58,027 nt of DNA from an uncultured Parabacteroides sp. (GTDB lineage: Bacteria > Bacteroidota > Bacteroidia > Bacteroidales > Tannerellaceae): positions 1 through 58,027 of the forward strand of contig CASFXH010000015.1 in NCBI GenBank assembly GCA_949298575.1, in the 5' to 3' direction. Within the stretch, counting starts at the first letter, position 1. The number at the start of each line of letters is the position of its first letter. A model generated the notes under the pieces. That model saw only the letters and a list, made by a program, of their open reading frames with translations. It had not been told where the DNA came from and did no database searches. Position numbers and translations under genes: made by a program. This document shows positions 8,553 through 16,567 of the stretch, one piece after another.

Positions 8553-9614
8553 ATGGAGATAAAGATAGGAGACAAAGTCCGCTTCCTCAACAGCACGGGT
8601 GGCGGTATCGTCCGCGGTTTTCAAGGAAAAGATCAAGTGCTCGTGGAAGATGAAGATGGTTTCGAGATCCCGGCTTTACGACGGGAATGCGTCGTCGTCG
8701 GATCGGACGGGCCGCAAGTGCACAGCAGCCATAAGCCCAAAATACAAGTCCCGGTCGAGCCGGTGATCGAGACACCCAAACAAGAAGAACCAGCGGCACC
8801 CATCGTGGAGACCCGCGAGGGCGAACGACTCAACATTTTCCTCGCCTACCTGCCGACCGACGCGAAGGCGATCCAAAGTTGCGGTTACGAGGCCTATTTC
8901 ATCAACGACAGCAACTATTTCTTAGCTTTCAACTACATGAGCCGAGAGAACAATAGCTGGACCAGTCGCTACAACGGCATGATCGAGCCCAACACCAAGA
9001 TCTTCCTGGAAGAGTTCGAGAAAGCGGACCTCAACGGCCTCGAGCGGATCTGCGTCCAACTCATCGCCTTCAAGAAGGATAAGCCTTTCGCCTTGAAAAA
9101 CGCGATCTCGGTAGAACTTCACGTCGATACGACCAAATTCTACAAGCTGCATTGCTTCATGGAAAACGATTACTTCAACGAGGGGGCCCTCCTCTTCCCC
9201 ATCGTTCGCGAGGACGTGCCGGAGCGAGAGTTACTGATCTCGGCGGGCGACTTGCAGGAAGCGATGTTGGAGAAAGCTCGAGAAGAACGCAAACCGCATT
9301 CCGCGAAAAACATTGTCCGCAAAAAGACAAGCACGATCCTCGAAGTCGACCTGCATATCCATGAACTCTTGGACAACACGACGGGACTCTCGAATGGCGA
9401 CATGCTCAATTACCAATTGGATAAATTCCGGGAAGTCATGGATCAATACGCCGACCAGAAGGGCCAGAAGATTGTCTTCATCCACGGCAAAGGCGACGGC
9501 GTCTTGCGGAAAGCGATCGAGAAAGAGTTGAACACCCGTTACAAACGGCATTACTACCAAGACGCCTCGTTCCGCGAATATGGTTTCGGGGCGACCATGG
9601 TGACCATTAAATAA
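8553..9614 (+). CDS. DUF2027 and Smr-domain protein
   Basis: A 353-residue cytoplasmic protein. Residues 1-40 form a small barrel (IGDKVRFLNSTGGGIVRGF). A Pro/Glu-rich linker follows (about 60-90), then a DUF2027 beta domain (about 90-230). A C-terminal Smr domain (about 270-353) shows both hallmarks: DLHIHEL near the start of the domain and HGKGDGVLR further on. Smr domains are nucleases or nucleic-acid-binding modules found in MutS2 and ribosome-rescue factors; here MutS parts are absent. The exact role of this Bacteroidetes-specific combination is not established. It starts an apparent run of plus-strand genes, with the CYTH gene following after 13 bp. Confidence 0.9.
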   Translation: MEIKIGDKVRFLNSTGGGIVRGFQGKDQVLVEDEDGFEIPALRRECVVVGSDGPQVHSSHKPKIQVPVEPVIETPKQEEPAAPIVETREGERLNIFLAYLPTDAKAIQSCGYEAYFINDSNYFLAFNYMSRENNSWTSRYNGMIEPNTKIFLEEFEKADLNGLERICVQLIAFKKDKPFALKNAISVELHVDTTKFYKLHCFMENDYFNEGALLFPIVREDVPERELLISAGDLQEAMLEKAREERKPHSAKNIVRKKTSTILEVDLHIHELLDNTTGLSNGDMLNYQLDKFREVMDQYADQKGQKIVFIHGKGDGVLRKAIEKELNTRYKRHYYQDASFREYGFGATMVTIK

Positions 9615-9627
9615 TAAAGAAGAAAAC

Positions 9628-10113
9628 ATGGCGATTGAAATCGAACGGAAATTTCTTGTCGACGGGGACTTTCGCCCAGAAGCGACAAGCCGGCGACTGA
9701 TCAAGCAAGGTTATCTCTGCGCCCAACCGGGAAAAACGATCCGAGTCCGGCGGCAAGACGACCGAGCGTTCCTGACCATCAAAGGTCCATCGGACGAACG
9801 AGGACTTTCCCGGAAAGAATACGAATGGCCTATTGCCGTCGAGGAAGCGGAGGAATTGTTCGCCCTCTGCGAATCGGGACTGATCGACAAGGAGCGTTTC
9901 ATCGTCCCTTTCCACGGATTCCAATGGGAAGTCGATTGGTTTCATGGAGAGAATGAGGGACTGGTGATCGCGGAAATCGAGCTGCCCGACGAGGAGACAC
10001 CTTTCGACCGTCCGGCGTGGCTGGGCCGCGAGGTGAGTGGCGACCACCGCTACTACAACGCCTACCTCACCCACCACCCTTTCCGGGAATGGGGAAATCC
10101 TGATATCAAATAA
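9628..10113 (+). CDS. CYTH-domain protein, likely triphosphate hydrolase
   Basis: A 161-residue CYTH domain protein, full length for single-domain bacterial members. The signature EIERKFLV lies at residues 3-10, followed by the RVRR basic strand, FLTIKGPS and an acidic EIELPDEE near the C-terminus, which line the triphosphate/metal tunnel of this fold. Bacterial members hydrolyse inorganic tripolyphosphate or nucleoside triphosphates; true adenylate cyclase activity is less common. It lies 13 bp after the Smr-domain gene and 25 bp before the peptidase gene, so co-transcription is likely, although the functions are not obviously linked. Confidence 0.92.
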   Translation: MAIEIERKFLVDGDFRPEATSRRLIKQGYLCAQPGKTIRVRRQDDRAFLTIKGPSDERGLSRKEYEWPIAVEEAEELFALCESGLIDKERFIVPFHGFQWEVDWFHGENEGLVIAEIELPDEETPFDRPAWLGREVSGDHRYYNAYLTHHPFREWGNPDIK

Positions 10114-10138
10114 TTCATCATAAAATTAAGACAAATAC

Positions 10139-12295
10139 ATGAAGAAGCTTATTCTCAGTGTCGCCGCCGCGCTCTTGATCGGACCAGCCATGGCGGACGA
10201 GGGGATGTGGCTGCTCCCCTTACTTAAGCAGCAAAAGATTGAAGACATGCGCCAGCTGGGCCTCCAACTGACCGCCGACGAGATTTATAATCCCGATGGG
10301 CCATCGCTCAAGGACGCCGTTGTCCGTTTCGGCGGAGGCTGTACGGGCGAGGTGGTCTCGGCGGACGGCCTGGTCCTCACGAACCACCATTGCGGGTATG
10401 GCTACATCCAACGCCACAGTTCCTTGGAGCATGACTACCTGACCGATGGTTTCTGGGCCATGAGCCTTGAGGAGGAACTGCCCAATCCGGGGCTAACCGT
10501 CACGTTCATCGACAAGATCGAAGACGTGACCGACTACGTGAACGAGGCTTTGGCCAAAGAGAAAGACCCGTCGCTCTTCTCGTCCAACCAGTTCTTGAAC
10601 GAGTTGGCGAAAAAACGGATCGGCGGCGAGCGCTACCTCAAGAAACATCCCGGCATCCAGGTCGAGATCCGTTCATTCTATGGAGGAAATAAATATTATA
10701 TGTTTACCAAGAAAGTCTACTCCGACGTTCGTCTGGTCGGCGCGCCTCCCTCGTCGATCGGTAAGTTTGGGGCCGATACGGACAACTGGATGTGGCCGCG
10801 ACATACGGGCGACTTCTCCCTCTTCCGCATCTACGCCGACAAGAATGGTGAGCCGGCTCCTTATTCGAAAGAGAACGTGCCCCTCAAGCCGAAACGTTGG
10901 CTGAAAGTCTCGACGGATGGCGTCAAGGCCAACGATTACGCGATGATCATCGGTTTCCCGGGCCGTACGAACCATTATTATACCTCGTGGGAAGTGAAAG
11001 AACGGCGCGACATTGAGAATAGCGTCCGTGTCCATGTCCGCGAGATTCGCCAGGAGGCCATGCTCGAGGAAATGCTCCGTAGCGACCAGGTCCGCATCCA
11101 ATACGCCAGCAAGTACGCGGGCTCGACCAACTCTTACAAAAGCTCCATCGGCAGCAACTGGGCCATCAACAAACGCGACTTCGAAGGCGTGAAGAAAGAG
11201 GCTCAGGAAAAGCTGATCGCCTGGGCCCGCCAGAACAACCACCCGGAATATGTCGAGGCACTCGAGAAGATCGAACAAATCGTCAACGATCGCGCCTCGC
11301 TCCGTTTCCAAAGCATGATGCTCGACGAGGCGCTTTTCCGCGGGATCGAGTTCTCGCGCGTCCCGACCGAGACCGCGCCACTTATCGAGGCCTTGAATAA
11401 AAAAGACGACAAGAAAACTCAAGAAGCTCTCGAGGAGCTGGAAAAAGGATTCCAACGCTTCTTCAACAAGGACTACGCGCCGGCGGTCGACCGGAAGATC
11501 GCCAAAGTCATGTTGAAAGATTACTTGGAGCAAGTCAAGGACGCGGAAGGACGGCCGGAATACCTCCAAGTCATCGCCTCTGAATTCGGAGGAGACGTAG
11601 ACCGCTTCGTGGACCACGCGTTCGAGACCTCAATCTTCGCCAGCGAAGCGAACTTCAACGCCTTCAAGAGCCAACCCTCTGTCGAGAAATTGGAGAACGA
11701 CCCGATGATCCAATTCGCCAGCTCCGTAGTAGCGAAGCGCAAGGCGCTCACGGACGCCCTGGCCGGATTCACGAACGACTACAACGCCGCCTACCAAACG
11801 TACATGAAAGGCGTGCTCGAGATGAACGGCGAGATGAACCTCTGGCCCGACGCCAACTCGACGATGCGCTTCACCTATGGGCAAGTCCGGGGCTATAGCC
11901 CGCGCGACTGCGACATGTATGGCCACCAGACCACGCTCGACGGCGTCATGGAGAAAGAAGATCCGACAAACTGGGAATTCGTCGTTCCCGAACGCCTCAA
12001 GGAATTGTATGAAAAGAAAGACTTCGGACGCTACGCCCTGCCCGACGGACGGATGCCTGTCGCCTTCTGCGCCACGACCCACACGACGGGCGGCAACTCC
12101 GGAAGCCCCGTGATGAACGCTCGCGGCGAGCTGATCGGCATCAACTTCGACCGCAACTGGGAAGGCGTTGGAGGTGATATCGAGTACCTGCCCGACTACC
12201 AGCGCAGCATCATCGTCGATATCCGTTATGTCCTCTTCGTGATCGACAAATACGCGGGAGCCTCCCGGATCATCGACGAGTTGATCGGCGAATAA
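10139..12295 (+). CDS. dpp11: S46 dipeptidyl-peptidase, DPP11-type (Asp/Glu-specific)
   Basis: A 718-residue periplasmic serine peptidase with signal peptide (residues 1-19, AMA-DE). It removes dipeptides from the N-termini of oligopeptides. The chymotrypsin-like triad is visible as His84 (TNHHCGY), Asp225 (PRHTGDF) and Ser654 (GGNSGSP). Eighteen residues after the nucleophile is Arg672 (INFDRNW). In P. gingivalis the equivalent Arg673 defines DPP11, which prefers Asp or Glu at P1, while DPP7 has Gly there. This supports a DPP11 assignment by residue, not only by family. Supplying acidic dipeptides fits an amino-acid-fermenting, asaccharolytic lifestyle. It converges with the C10 peptidase gene over a shared terminator. 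Confidence 0.93.
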   Translation: MKKLILSVAAALLIGPAMADEGMWLLPLLKQQKIEDMRQLGLQLTADEIYNPDGPSLKDAVVRFGGGCTGEVVSADGLVLTNHHCGYGYIQRHSSLEHDYLTDGFWAMSLEEELPNPGLTVTFIDKIEDVTDYVNEALAKEKDPSLFSSNQFLNELAKKRIGGERYLKKHPGIQVEIRSFYGGNKYYMFTKKVYSDVRLVGAPPSSIGKFGADTDNWMWPRHTGDFSLFRIYADKNGEPAPYSKENVPLKPKRWLKVSTDGVKANDYAMIIGFPGRTNHYYTSWEVKERRDIENSVRVHVREIRQEAMLEEMLRSDQVRIQYASKYAGSTNSYKSSIGSNWAINKRDFEGVKKEAQEKLIAWARQNNHPEYVEALEKIEQIVNDRASLRFQSMMLDEALFRGIEFSRVPTETAPLIEALNKKDDKKTQEALEELEKGFQRFFNKDYAPAVDRKIAKVMLKDYLEQVKDAEGRPEYLQVIASEFGGDVDRFVDHAFETSIFASEANFNAFKSQPSVEKLENDPMIQFASSVVAKRKALTDALAGFTNDYNAAYQTYMKGVLEMNGEMNLWPDANSTMRFTYGQVRGYSPRDCDMYGHQTTLDGVMEKEDPTNWEFVVPERLKELYEKKDFGRYALPDGRMPVAFCATTHTTGGNSGSPVMNARGELIGINFDRNWEGVGGDIEYLPDYQRSIIVDIRYVLFVIDKYAGASRIIDELIGE

Positions 12296-12317
12296 GGCTT
12301 CCCCCCTTAAAATACCA

Positions 12318-12369
12318 ATCGGGCACGGCTCCCGGATTTTTCCGAGGATACCGTGCCCGATCTCTTTTT
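12318..12369. terminator. Terminator between two convergent peptidase genes
   Basis: Perfect 11-bp stem: ATCGGGCACGG at 12318-12328 pairs with CCGTGCCCGAT at 12351-12361, followed by CTCTTTTTG on the plus strand. It serves the S46 peptidase gene and possibly also the opposing gene. Confidence 0.85.
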
Positions 12370-12395
12370 GCCTTCGCCTTTACCTATTAAAAATA

Positions 12396-14177
12396 TTAGA
12401 GCCGGATCTTACGGCTCTTGTTTTCGAGAGAAATGATATAGGCGCCTCTCGGCAGGTCGATCACGTTCGGACCGGCGTCGACGCGATACGTGCCTACCAG
12501 CCGGCCGCCAAACGTCGTCACCCGAACGACGCCTTCACGCGGAGCTTTCACGTGCAGCCGGCCCTCGCCCCCCCAGATCTCCGGATCGGCGGAAGCGAGC
12601 GGCTCGATCGTCGTAGTGATCGTTCCCATTCCCCGCACGCCTTGAGAGACCGCGCTCATCGTGCGCATCAAGGTCCAATGCTCGCCATCGGTCGAGCTGA
12701 GCAACGTGACCCGCTCGTCGTCGGCCAAGGGCGTGTCGAGCGTGATATAACGGTAATAGCGCTCCCCCTCACTCTCGTAAAGATCGCCCAGGTGGACGGG
12801 GACGATCATGGGCGACATCGTTTCCGGCGCCCGCGTCACGCTGTCGCGGTCGTTGACCACGCCCAGTTCCATGAAGAAAATGTCAGGGTAGATGGGATTG
12901 TACTTGATGTCGAACCGCACCGACACGGTGTCACCTGAGCACTTATAATCGGCACGCGACACGTAAGGCACCGCCACGTAGCGCTCGCCCTCCTCGGTGG
13001 GGATAATGTCGAAGATAGCCTGATGGCGCTCCGTAAAGCCGTTGCCTTCATCCCGATAGTCGAGCAGCGAAAGGGCGAAGTAGCCGTTGTAAAGGCCATG
13101 CCAGCCCCAGTTGATGTGGAAGAGATCGTTCGTGTCGTAGCCGTCGCACACGAAAGCGTGTCCCGAGCCGCCGGGCTGACGGGCGCCGTAGAGCAAGGGA
13201 GTCCCGTCGTCGAGCGACTTCTTGATCATCGCCTTCCACTTCTCCCACGTATAAGCCTCGCGGGATAACAGCCGGATCGAGGGGCTATAGCCAAACACCT
13301 CCGTCAACGCCCGTACCGCGTAGGCCTTGTTGGCCCCGCTGGCCTCCGTGTCGTAAGCCATCTCGACGTTCGCCCCACAGTGGTAGAGCAACCGCGCCAT
13401 CTCCTCGGCGTCCGCGGCGGTGTAAGTTCCCTTCTCGTAGTCGAAGCGCATGTCCGACCAATCGTAACCGGCGGTGTAATCCAGGTGCTTGACGGTCTTG
13501 ACGCCATCCACCCAATACATGTTCTCGTCGGGCGCCTCAACGACCCGCGAGGGATAGCCGTAATAGCGCATGATGATGCCCATCGCCGTCGCGACGCATC
13601 CCGTGGGCGTATGCTCCCCGTCGACGAGGGGCGTGTCCTCGTTGTAGGGCGCGCGTTGCCCCCAGTTCGGCGTGTCCAGCAAAACGCCTTGGACCGTGGC
13701 GGCTTTCGTCCCGATCGATTCCGGATCTTCGTCGCCCAGGAAAAAGTCCCACTCGTCGCGCAGGGCGGGGGTCGACTCCAGCCCGCGCTCGATGGCCCAC
13801 GCGATTTGCTCCTCGCAAGTCGCCAGCCAATCGTTCAAGCTTGCCGGCATGTTTTCCGGATCGAAAGAGCCCTCCAAGGCATAGCCCAGGATGGGGCGCA
13901 CGTGGTCGTCGCCCGCGACGATCACGAAGCCGCGCTCATGAACCCGATTGTAGATGTAGTAATTTTCCCCCTGCCCGTCCATCGAGAGGGATTTCGAAAC
14001 AGGTCGGACGGACCTGACCCGCGTTAAAGATTCGGCGGAGCGCGTGCCGGGGGCCTTGTCTACCCGAGAGAACAGCCCCCGCGCCACCTCACGCGCCGTC
14101 GCCTCATCAATCCGCTCCGCCCACGCCGAGGCCACCGCGAGCAAGCTCACACAAAAAAATAAGAACATTTTTTTCAT
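12396..14177 (-). CDS. C10-family cysteine peptidase with T9SS C-terminal domain
   Basis: A secreted 593-residue streptopain-like peptidase. The start at 14177 (MKKMFLFF...) gives a standard signal peptide (to AWA-ER near residue 21); the in-frame Met seven codons upstream would spoil it. A Spi-type propeptide (about 22-165) precedes the papain-like domain. Catalytic Cys194 (PTGCVATAMG) and His340 (GGSGHAFVCDGY) are present, with the oxyanion Gln174 (NWGQ) and the INWGWHG motif. The last 70 or so residues end in GAYIISLENKSRKIRL, a typical type-A sorting domain cleaved on type IX secretion. Relatives are PrtT of P. gingivalis and InpA of Prevotella intermedia. A likely haem- or protein-degrading virulence-type protease (inference). 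A -7-like TAACTTCG lies at 14237-14244 on the minus strand. Confidence 0.92.
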   Translation of the reverse strand: MKKMFLFFCVSLLAVASAWAERIDEATAREVARGLFSRVDKAPGTRSAESLTRVRSVRPVSKSLSMDGQGENYYIYNRVHERGFVIVAGDDHVRPILGYALEGSFDPENMPASLNDWLATCEEQIAWAIERGLESTPALRDEWDFFLGDEDPESIGTKAATVQGVLLDTPNWGQRAPYNEDTPLVDGEHTPTGCVATAMGIIMRYYGYPSRVVEAPDENMYWVDGVKTVKHLDYTAGYDWSDMRFDYEKGTYTAADAEEMARLLYHCGANVEMAYDTEASGANKAYAVRALTEVFGYSPSIRLLSREAYTWEKWKAMIKKSLDDGTPLLYGARQPGGSGHAFVCDGYDTNDLFHINWGWHGLYNGYFALSLLDYRDEGNGFTERHQAIFDIIPTEEGERYVAVPYVSRADYKCSGDTVSVRFDIKYNPIYPDIFFMELGVVNDRDSVTRAPETMSPMIVPVHLGDLYESEGERYYRYITLDTPLADDERVTLLSSTDGEHWTLMRTMSAVSQGVRGMGTITTTIEPLASADPEIWGGEGRLHVKAPREGVVRVTTFGGRLVGTYRVDAGPNVIDLPRGAYIISLENKSRKIRL

Positions 14178-14298
14178 AAACAGAACCCTTAATTCCAACT
14201 ATTTCCTTTTCAAGCCCCCTTTTCGGGAAGGCAGAGCGAAGTTAGAGAGCATGTTTATGGCTGGAAATGATTTTCGTCAGAAAAACAGACATTTCGGG

Positions 14299-14475
14299 AA
14301 GGGAAAGGATTTCCGCAAGTTCCATTTCCATAAAAATGACGCTCGCGGAGCTTCCGCGAGCTCAATTCGCGAAGAAATGACGTTCGCGGAAGCTCCGCGA
14401 ATTTCATTTTCGGAAAAATAGCGTTCGCGGAAGCTCCGCAAGCTCCATTTTTTAAAAAATAGCGCTTGCGGAAAA
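14299..14475. repeat. Tandem array, exact 41-bp period
   Basis: The core CG(C/T)TCGCGGA starts at 14340, 14381, 14422 and 14463 (the last as CGCTTGCGGA), each exactly 41 bp apart. The trailing part (TCCGCAAG..CCATTT) also has an earlier partial copy at 14311-14327 in the same phase. Each complete unit folds into CGCGGA-3 nt-TCCGCG or a near version. The array fills most of the gap between the DUF695 gene and the promoter of the C10 peptidase gene, and no open frame there looks like a gene. Confidence 0.85.
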
Positions 14476-14509
14476 TCAGGACGGAAGAATTCCGGGCCCG
14501 CGGAGGAGC

Positions 14510-14950
14510 TCAATCCACCGCCCAGTGCCTCATCTCGTACATATCTTGATACTCCTCCCAGTCGGGGTCCAATTCGGTATAAATCGTAATGGGATAGAGC
14601 TCGTGAGAGGCCAAGACCTCGTTCAGGCGCTCGCCGAAGACCCGGGTCGTGCGGGTGTAGAAGACCCAGATCCGGTTGCCGCCGCCGGTATAGACCGCGG
14701 TCAGGATCGCCAGCTTGTCCTTCTTCTCCATCGCCGGTCTGACGGTCTGCTCGAACGTCTCCATCCGCTCGGCCTCCGCCTCGGTCGGCATCCCGCTGGC
14801 GTCGCCCTCGTAAGGCCAAGAGATCTCGACCCGCTCTTTCAACTTGCCGCAAGCCCGGAACTCCGAGAGCTCTTCGCGGCCGTAAATCGTAATCAAGTGC
14901 CCCTCCTCATCCTCGGAGAGGGCCGTAAACCATTTATCGCTTAGTTTCAT
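14510..14950 (-). CDS. DUF695 family protein
   Basis: A 146-residue soluble protein that resembles the DUF695 family, based on the segment order KWFTALSEDEEGHLITIYGRE, ISWPY and VFYTRTTRVFGERLN. The family has no firm biochemical role. Its start overlaps the end of the NUDIX gene by 17 bp on the same strand, so translation is probably coupled. It is the last gene of a three-gene minus-strand operon. Confidence 0.8.
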   Translation of the reverse strand: MKLSDKWFTALSEDEEGHLITIYGREELSEFRACGKLKERVEISWPYEGDASGMPTEAEAERMETFEQTVRPAMEKKDKLAILTAVYTGGGNRIWVFYTRTTRVFGERLNEVLASHELYPITIYTELDPDWEEYQDMYEMRHWAVD

Positions 14951-15506
14951 TATCGTATAAATAAAAGTATTTCCATAAAGGAGCGGCCATGAGCGATTGC
15001 TTGACCTCGTCGTCCAGCAAGAGGCGACGGACTTCCTCGATCGTCAAGAGATGGACCGTCAAGTCTTCCGTCGCCTCCAAGTGCTGCCGGTCGATCAGCT
15101 CCACGTCGGTCGCCAGATAGCAATAAGTCAAATTGTTCATCGCGCTCGCGTTGGCCGAGATCGTCATCCAGAGGCGCCATTCGCCCCGGCCATAGCCCGT
15201 CTCTTCCAGCAATTCCCGCTTGGCCGAGGCCATCGGGTCGGCATCCGTCGCCTCGCAAACGCCGGCGCACAGCTCGTAGCACGTCCGCCCCAAGCCATGA
15301 CGATATTGCCGCACCATCAAGAACTTCTGTTCTTTGGTGATCGCCAAGACATTCACCCAATTGGGATATTCCAACACGTAATATTCGGGATTGCGCGCCC
15401 CATTGGGCAACAAGACCTCATCCCTCCGGGCGGTCAACCAAGGCCGCCGGAAAAGGTACTCGCTTTTCAGCACCTTCCATTTCCGTTCATCGCTAGGATT
15501 GTCCAT
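14934..15506 (-). CDS. NUDIX hydrolase, ADP-ribose pyrophosphatase-like
   Basis: A 190-residue NUDIX protein. The Met at 15506 (MDNPSDERKWKV) is chosen because the longer frame to 15563 would lie deeper inside the upstream transporter gene and adds a non-conserved Cys-rich stretch. It still overlaps the transporter stop by 14 bp, suggesting translational coupling. The Nudix box is seen as GVCEATDADPMASAKRELLEETGY minus its usual spacing: the REL-EETGY half is canonical, while the first Glu position is Asp and one residue seems inserted. Upstream VRQYRHG and ELCAG match ADP-ribose/nucleoside-diphosphate-sugar pyrophosphatases. Substrate not determinable. Confidence 0.88.
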   Translation of the reverse strand: MDNPSDERKWKVLKSEYLFRRPWLTARRDEVLLPNGARNPEYYVLEYPNWVNVLAITKEQKFLMVRQYRHGLGRTCYELCAGVCEATDADPMASAKRELLEETGYGRGEWRLWMTISANASAMNNLTYCYLATDVELIDRQHLEATEDLTVHLLTIEEVRRLLLDDEVKQSLMAAPLWKYFYLYDNETKR

Positions 15507-16455
15507 CGTTCTTCTGTTTTTTCCACAATTGCCATGAGTTAAACATATTTTGCCACAAGACATAACTTCCCGGGCCGACCGAGGCGACCGGGTTCAGGTA
15601 CGTATAAGCCATCCAAATGGCCAGCACCGTATTCTTCTGCCCCAAAGCCTGCCCCGCGCTGATCCGGTCATGATAGCGCGAGCCGACGCGTTTCCCCAAA
15701 TAAAACTGGATCACGCAAGCGACCAATCCGCCCAGCGCGATCCCGATCTCTACCTGCCAGGTCGTATCGCTATAGAGCAGCGAGCTAACCGTCTGGGCCG
15801 TCACGATCGCCAAGGAAACGCCCCAAAGATAGAAAGCCATGTCTTTCAAGCCCAACAGGAAACGGTGCGCCTTAGGCCAAAGCGTCCGAAGCAAGCAAGC
15901 CAAGATGAAAGGGCAAAGCAGCAAGGGGAAGACCCGGCTCAAGATCGTCAAGAAGGCCGAAAAGAAACTGACCTCGACATGCGGCTCCACCAAAGGGAAG
16001 AGCAACGGCACGGCCACCGCCGCCAATAAATTAGACAAGAGCGTATAAGTCGTCAGGCTCGAGGCGCTGCCTCCCAACTTGCCCGTGATCACGGCCGCCG
16101 CGGTCGCCGTCGGGCAGATGACGCAAACCATCGCCCCCTCGAACACTTCCCGATACTCGACGTTCATCGGCACCCATAGCAACAAGGCCACCAACGCCAC
16201 GCAAAACACCACCTGGAAAAGCAACAACCAGCCATGCCAGGCGTTCGGGACCAACTCCCGCGGACTCACCTTACAAAAAGTCAGCAACAACTGCGAGAAA
16301 ATCAGGAGCGGCATCAGCACCTCGACAAACGAGCTGGCAAAAGGCCGGATCGGGTCCAAGAAAGACAGGCGGATATAAATCAGATAACCTAACGCGCCAA
16401 CCGCCATCGCGACGGGCAAAGTCCAGTTTTTCAAGAAACGTATAATCACCCCCAT
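15493..16455 (-). CDS. Bile acid:sodium symporter (BASS) family transporter
   Basis: A 320-residue inner-membrane protein with about nine or ten hydrophobic segments. The family region VICPTATAAAVITGKLGGSASSLTTYTLLSNLLA corresponds in type to the conserved crossover motif of BASS/ACR3-like carriers (quoted here in two parts: VICPTATAAAVITGKLGG and SASSLTTYTLLSNLLA). Substrates in this superfamily include bile acids, pantoate and other organic anions; nothing here decides between them. First gene of an operon with the NUDIX and DUF695 genes. It lies downstream of a strong terminator (16498-16542), so it should have its own promoter in the short gap. Confidence 0.88.
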   Translation of the reverse strand: MGVIIRFLKNWTLPVAMAVGALGYLIYIRLSFLDPIRPFASSFVEVLMPLLIFSQLLLTFCKVSPRELVPNAWHGWLLLFQVVFCVALVALLLWVPMNVEYREVFEGAMVCVICPTATAAAVITGKLGGSASSLTTYTLLSNLLAAVAVPLLFPLVEPHVEVSFFSAFLTILSRVFPLLLCPFILACLLRTLWPKAHRFLLGLKDMAFYLWGVSLAIVTAQTVSSLLYSDTTWQVEIGIALGGLVACVIQFYLGKRVGSRYHDRISAGQALGQKNTVLAIWMAYTYLNPVASVGPGSYVLWQNMFNSWQLWKKQKNDGQS

Positions 16456-16493
16456 ACCTTGTGAATTTGGCGCGAAGTAACAGCTTTCCGACG

Positions 16494-16542
16494 AAAAAAA
16501 AGAGCTTCGCCCCGGATTTTCACCTCCGGTCGAAGCTCTTTT
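16494..16542 (-). terminator. Terminator of the amino-sugar operon
   Basis: AAAAGAGCTTCG at 16498-16509 pairs perfectly with CGAAGCTCTTTT at 16531-16542, with an inner CCGGA/TCCGG extension. On the minus strand the stem ends in a T-run, as expected for a terminator just past the stop at 16568. Confidence 0.88.
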
Positions 16543-16567
16543 CCCTTCAAATCAAATAGAGACAGGG

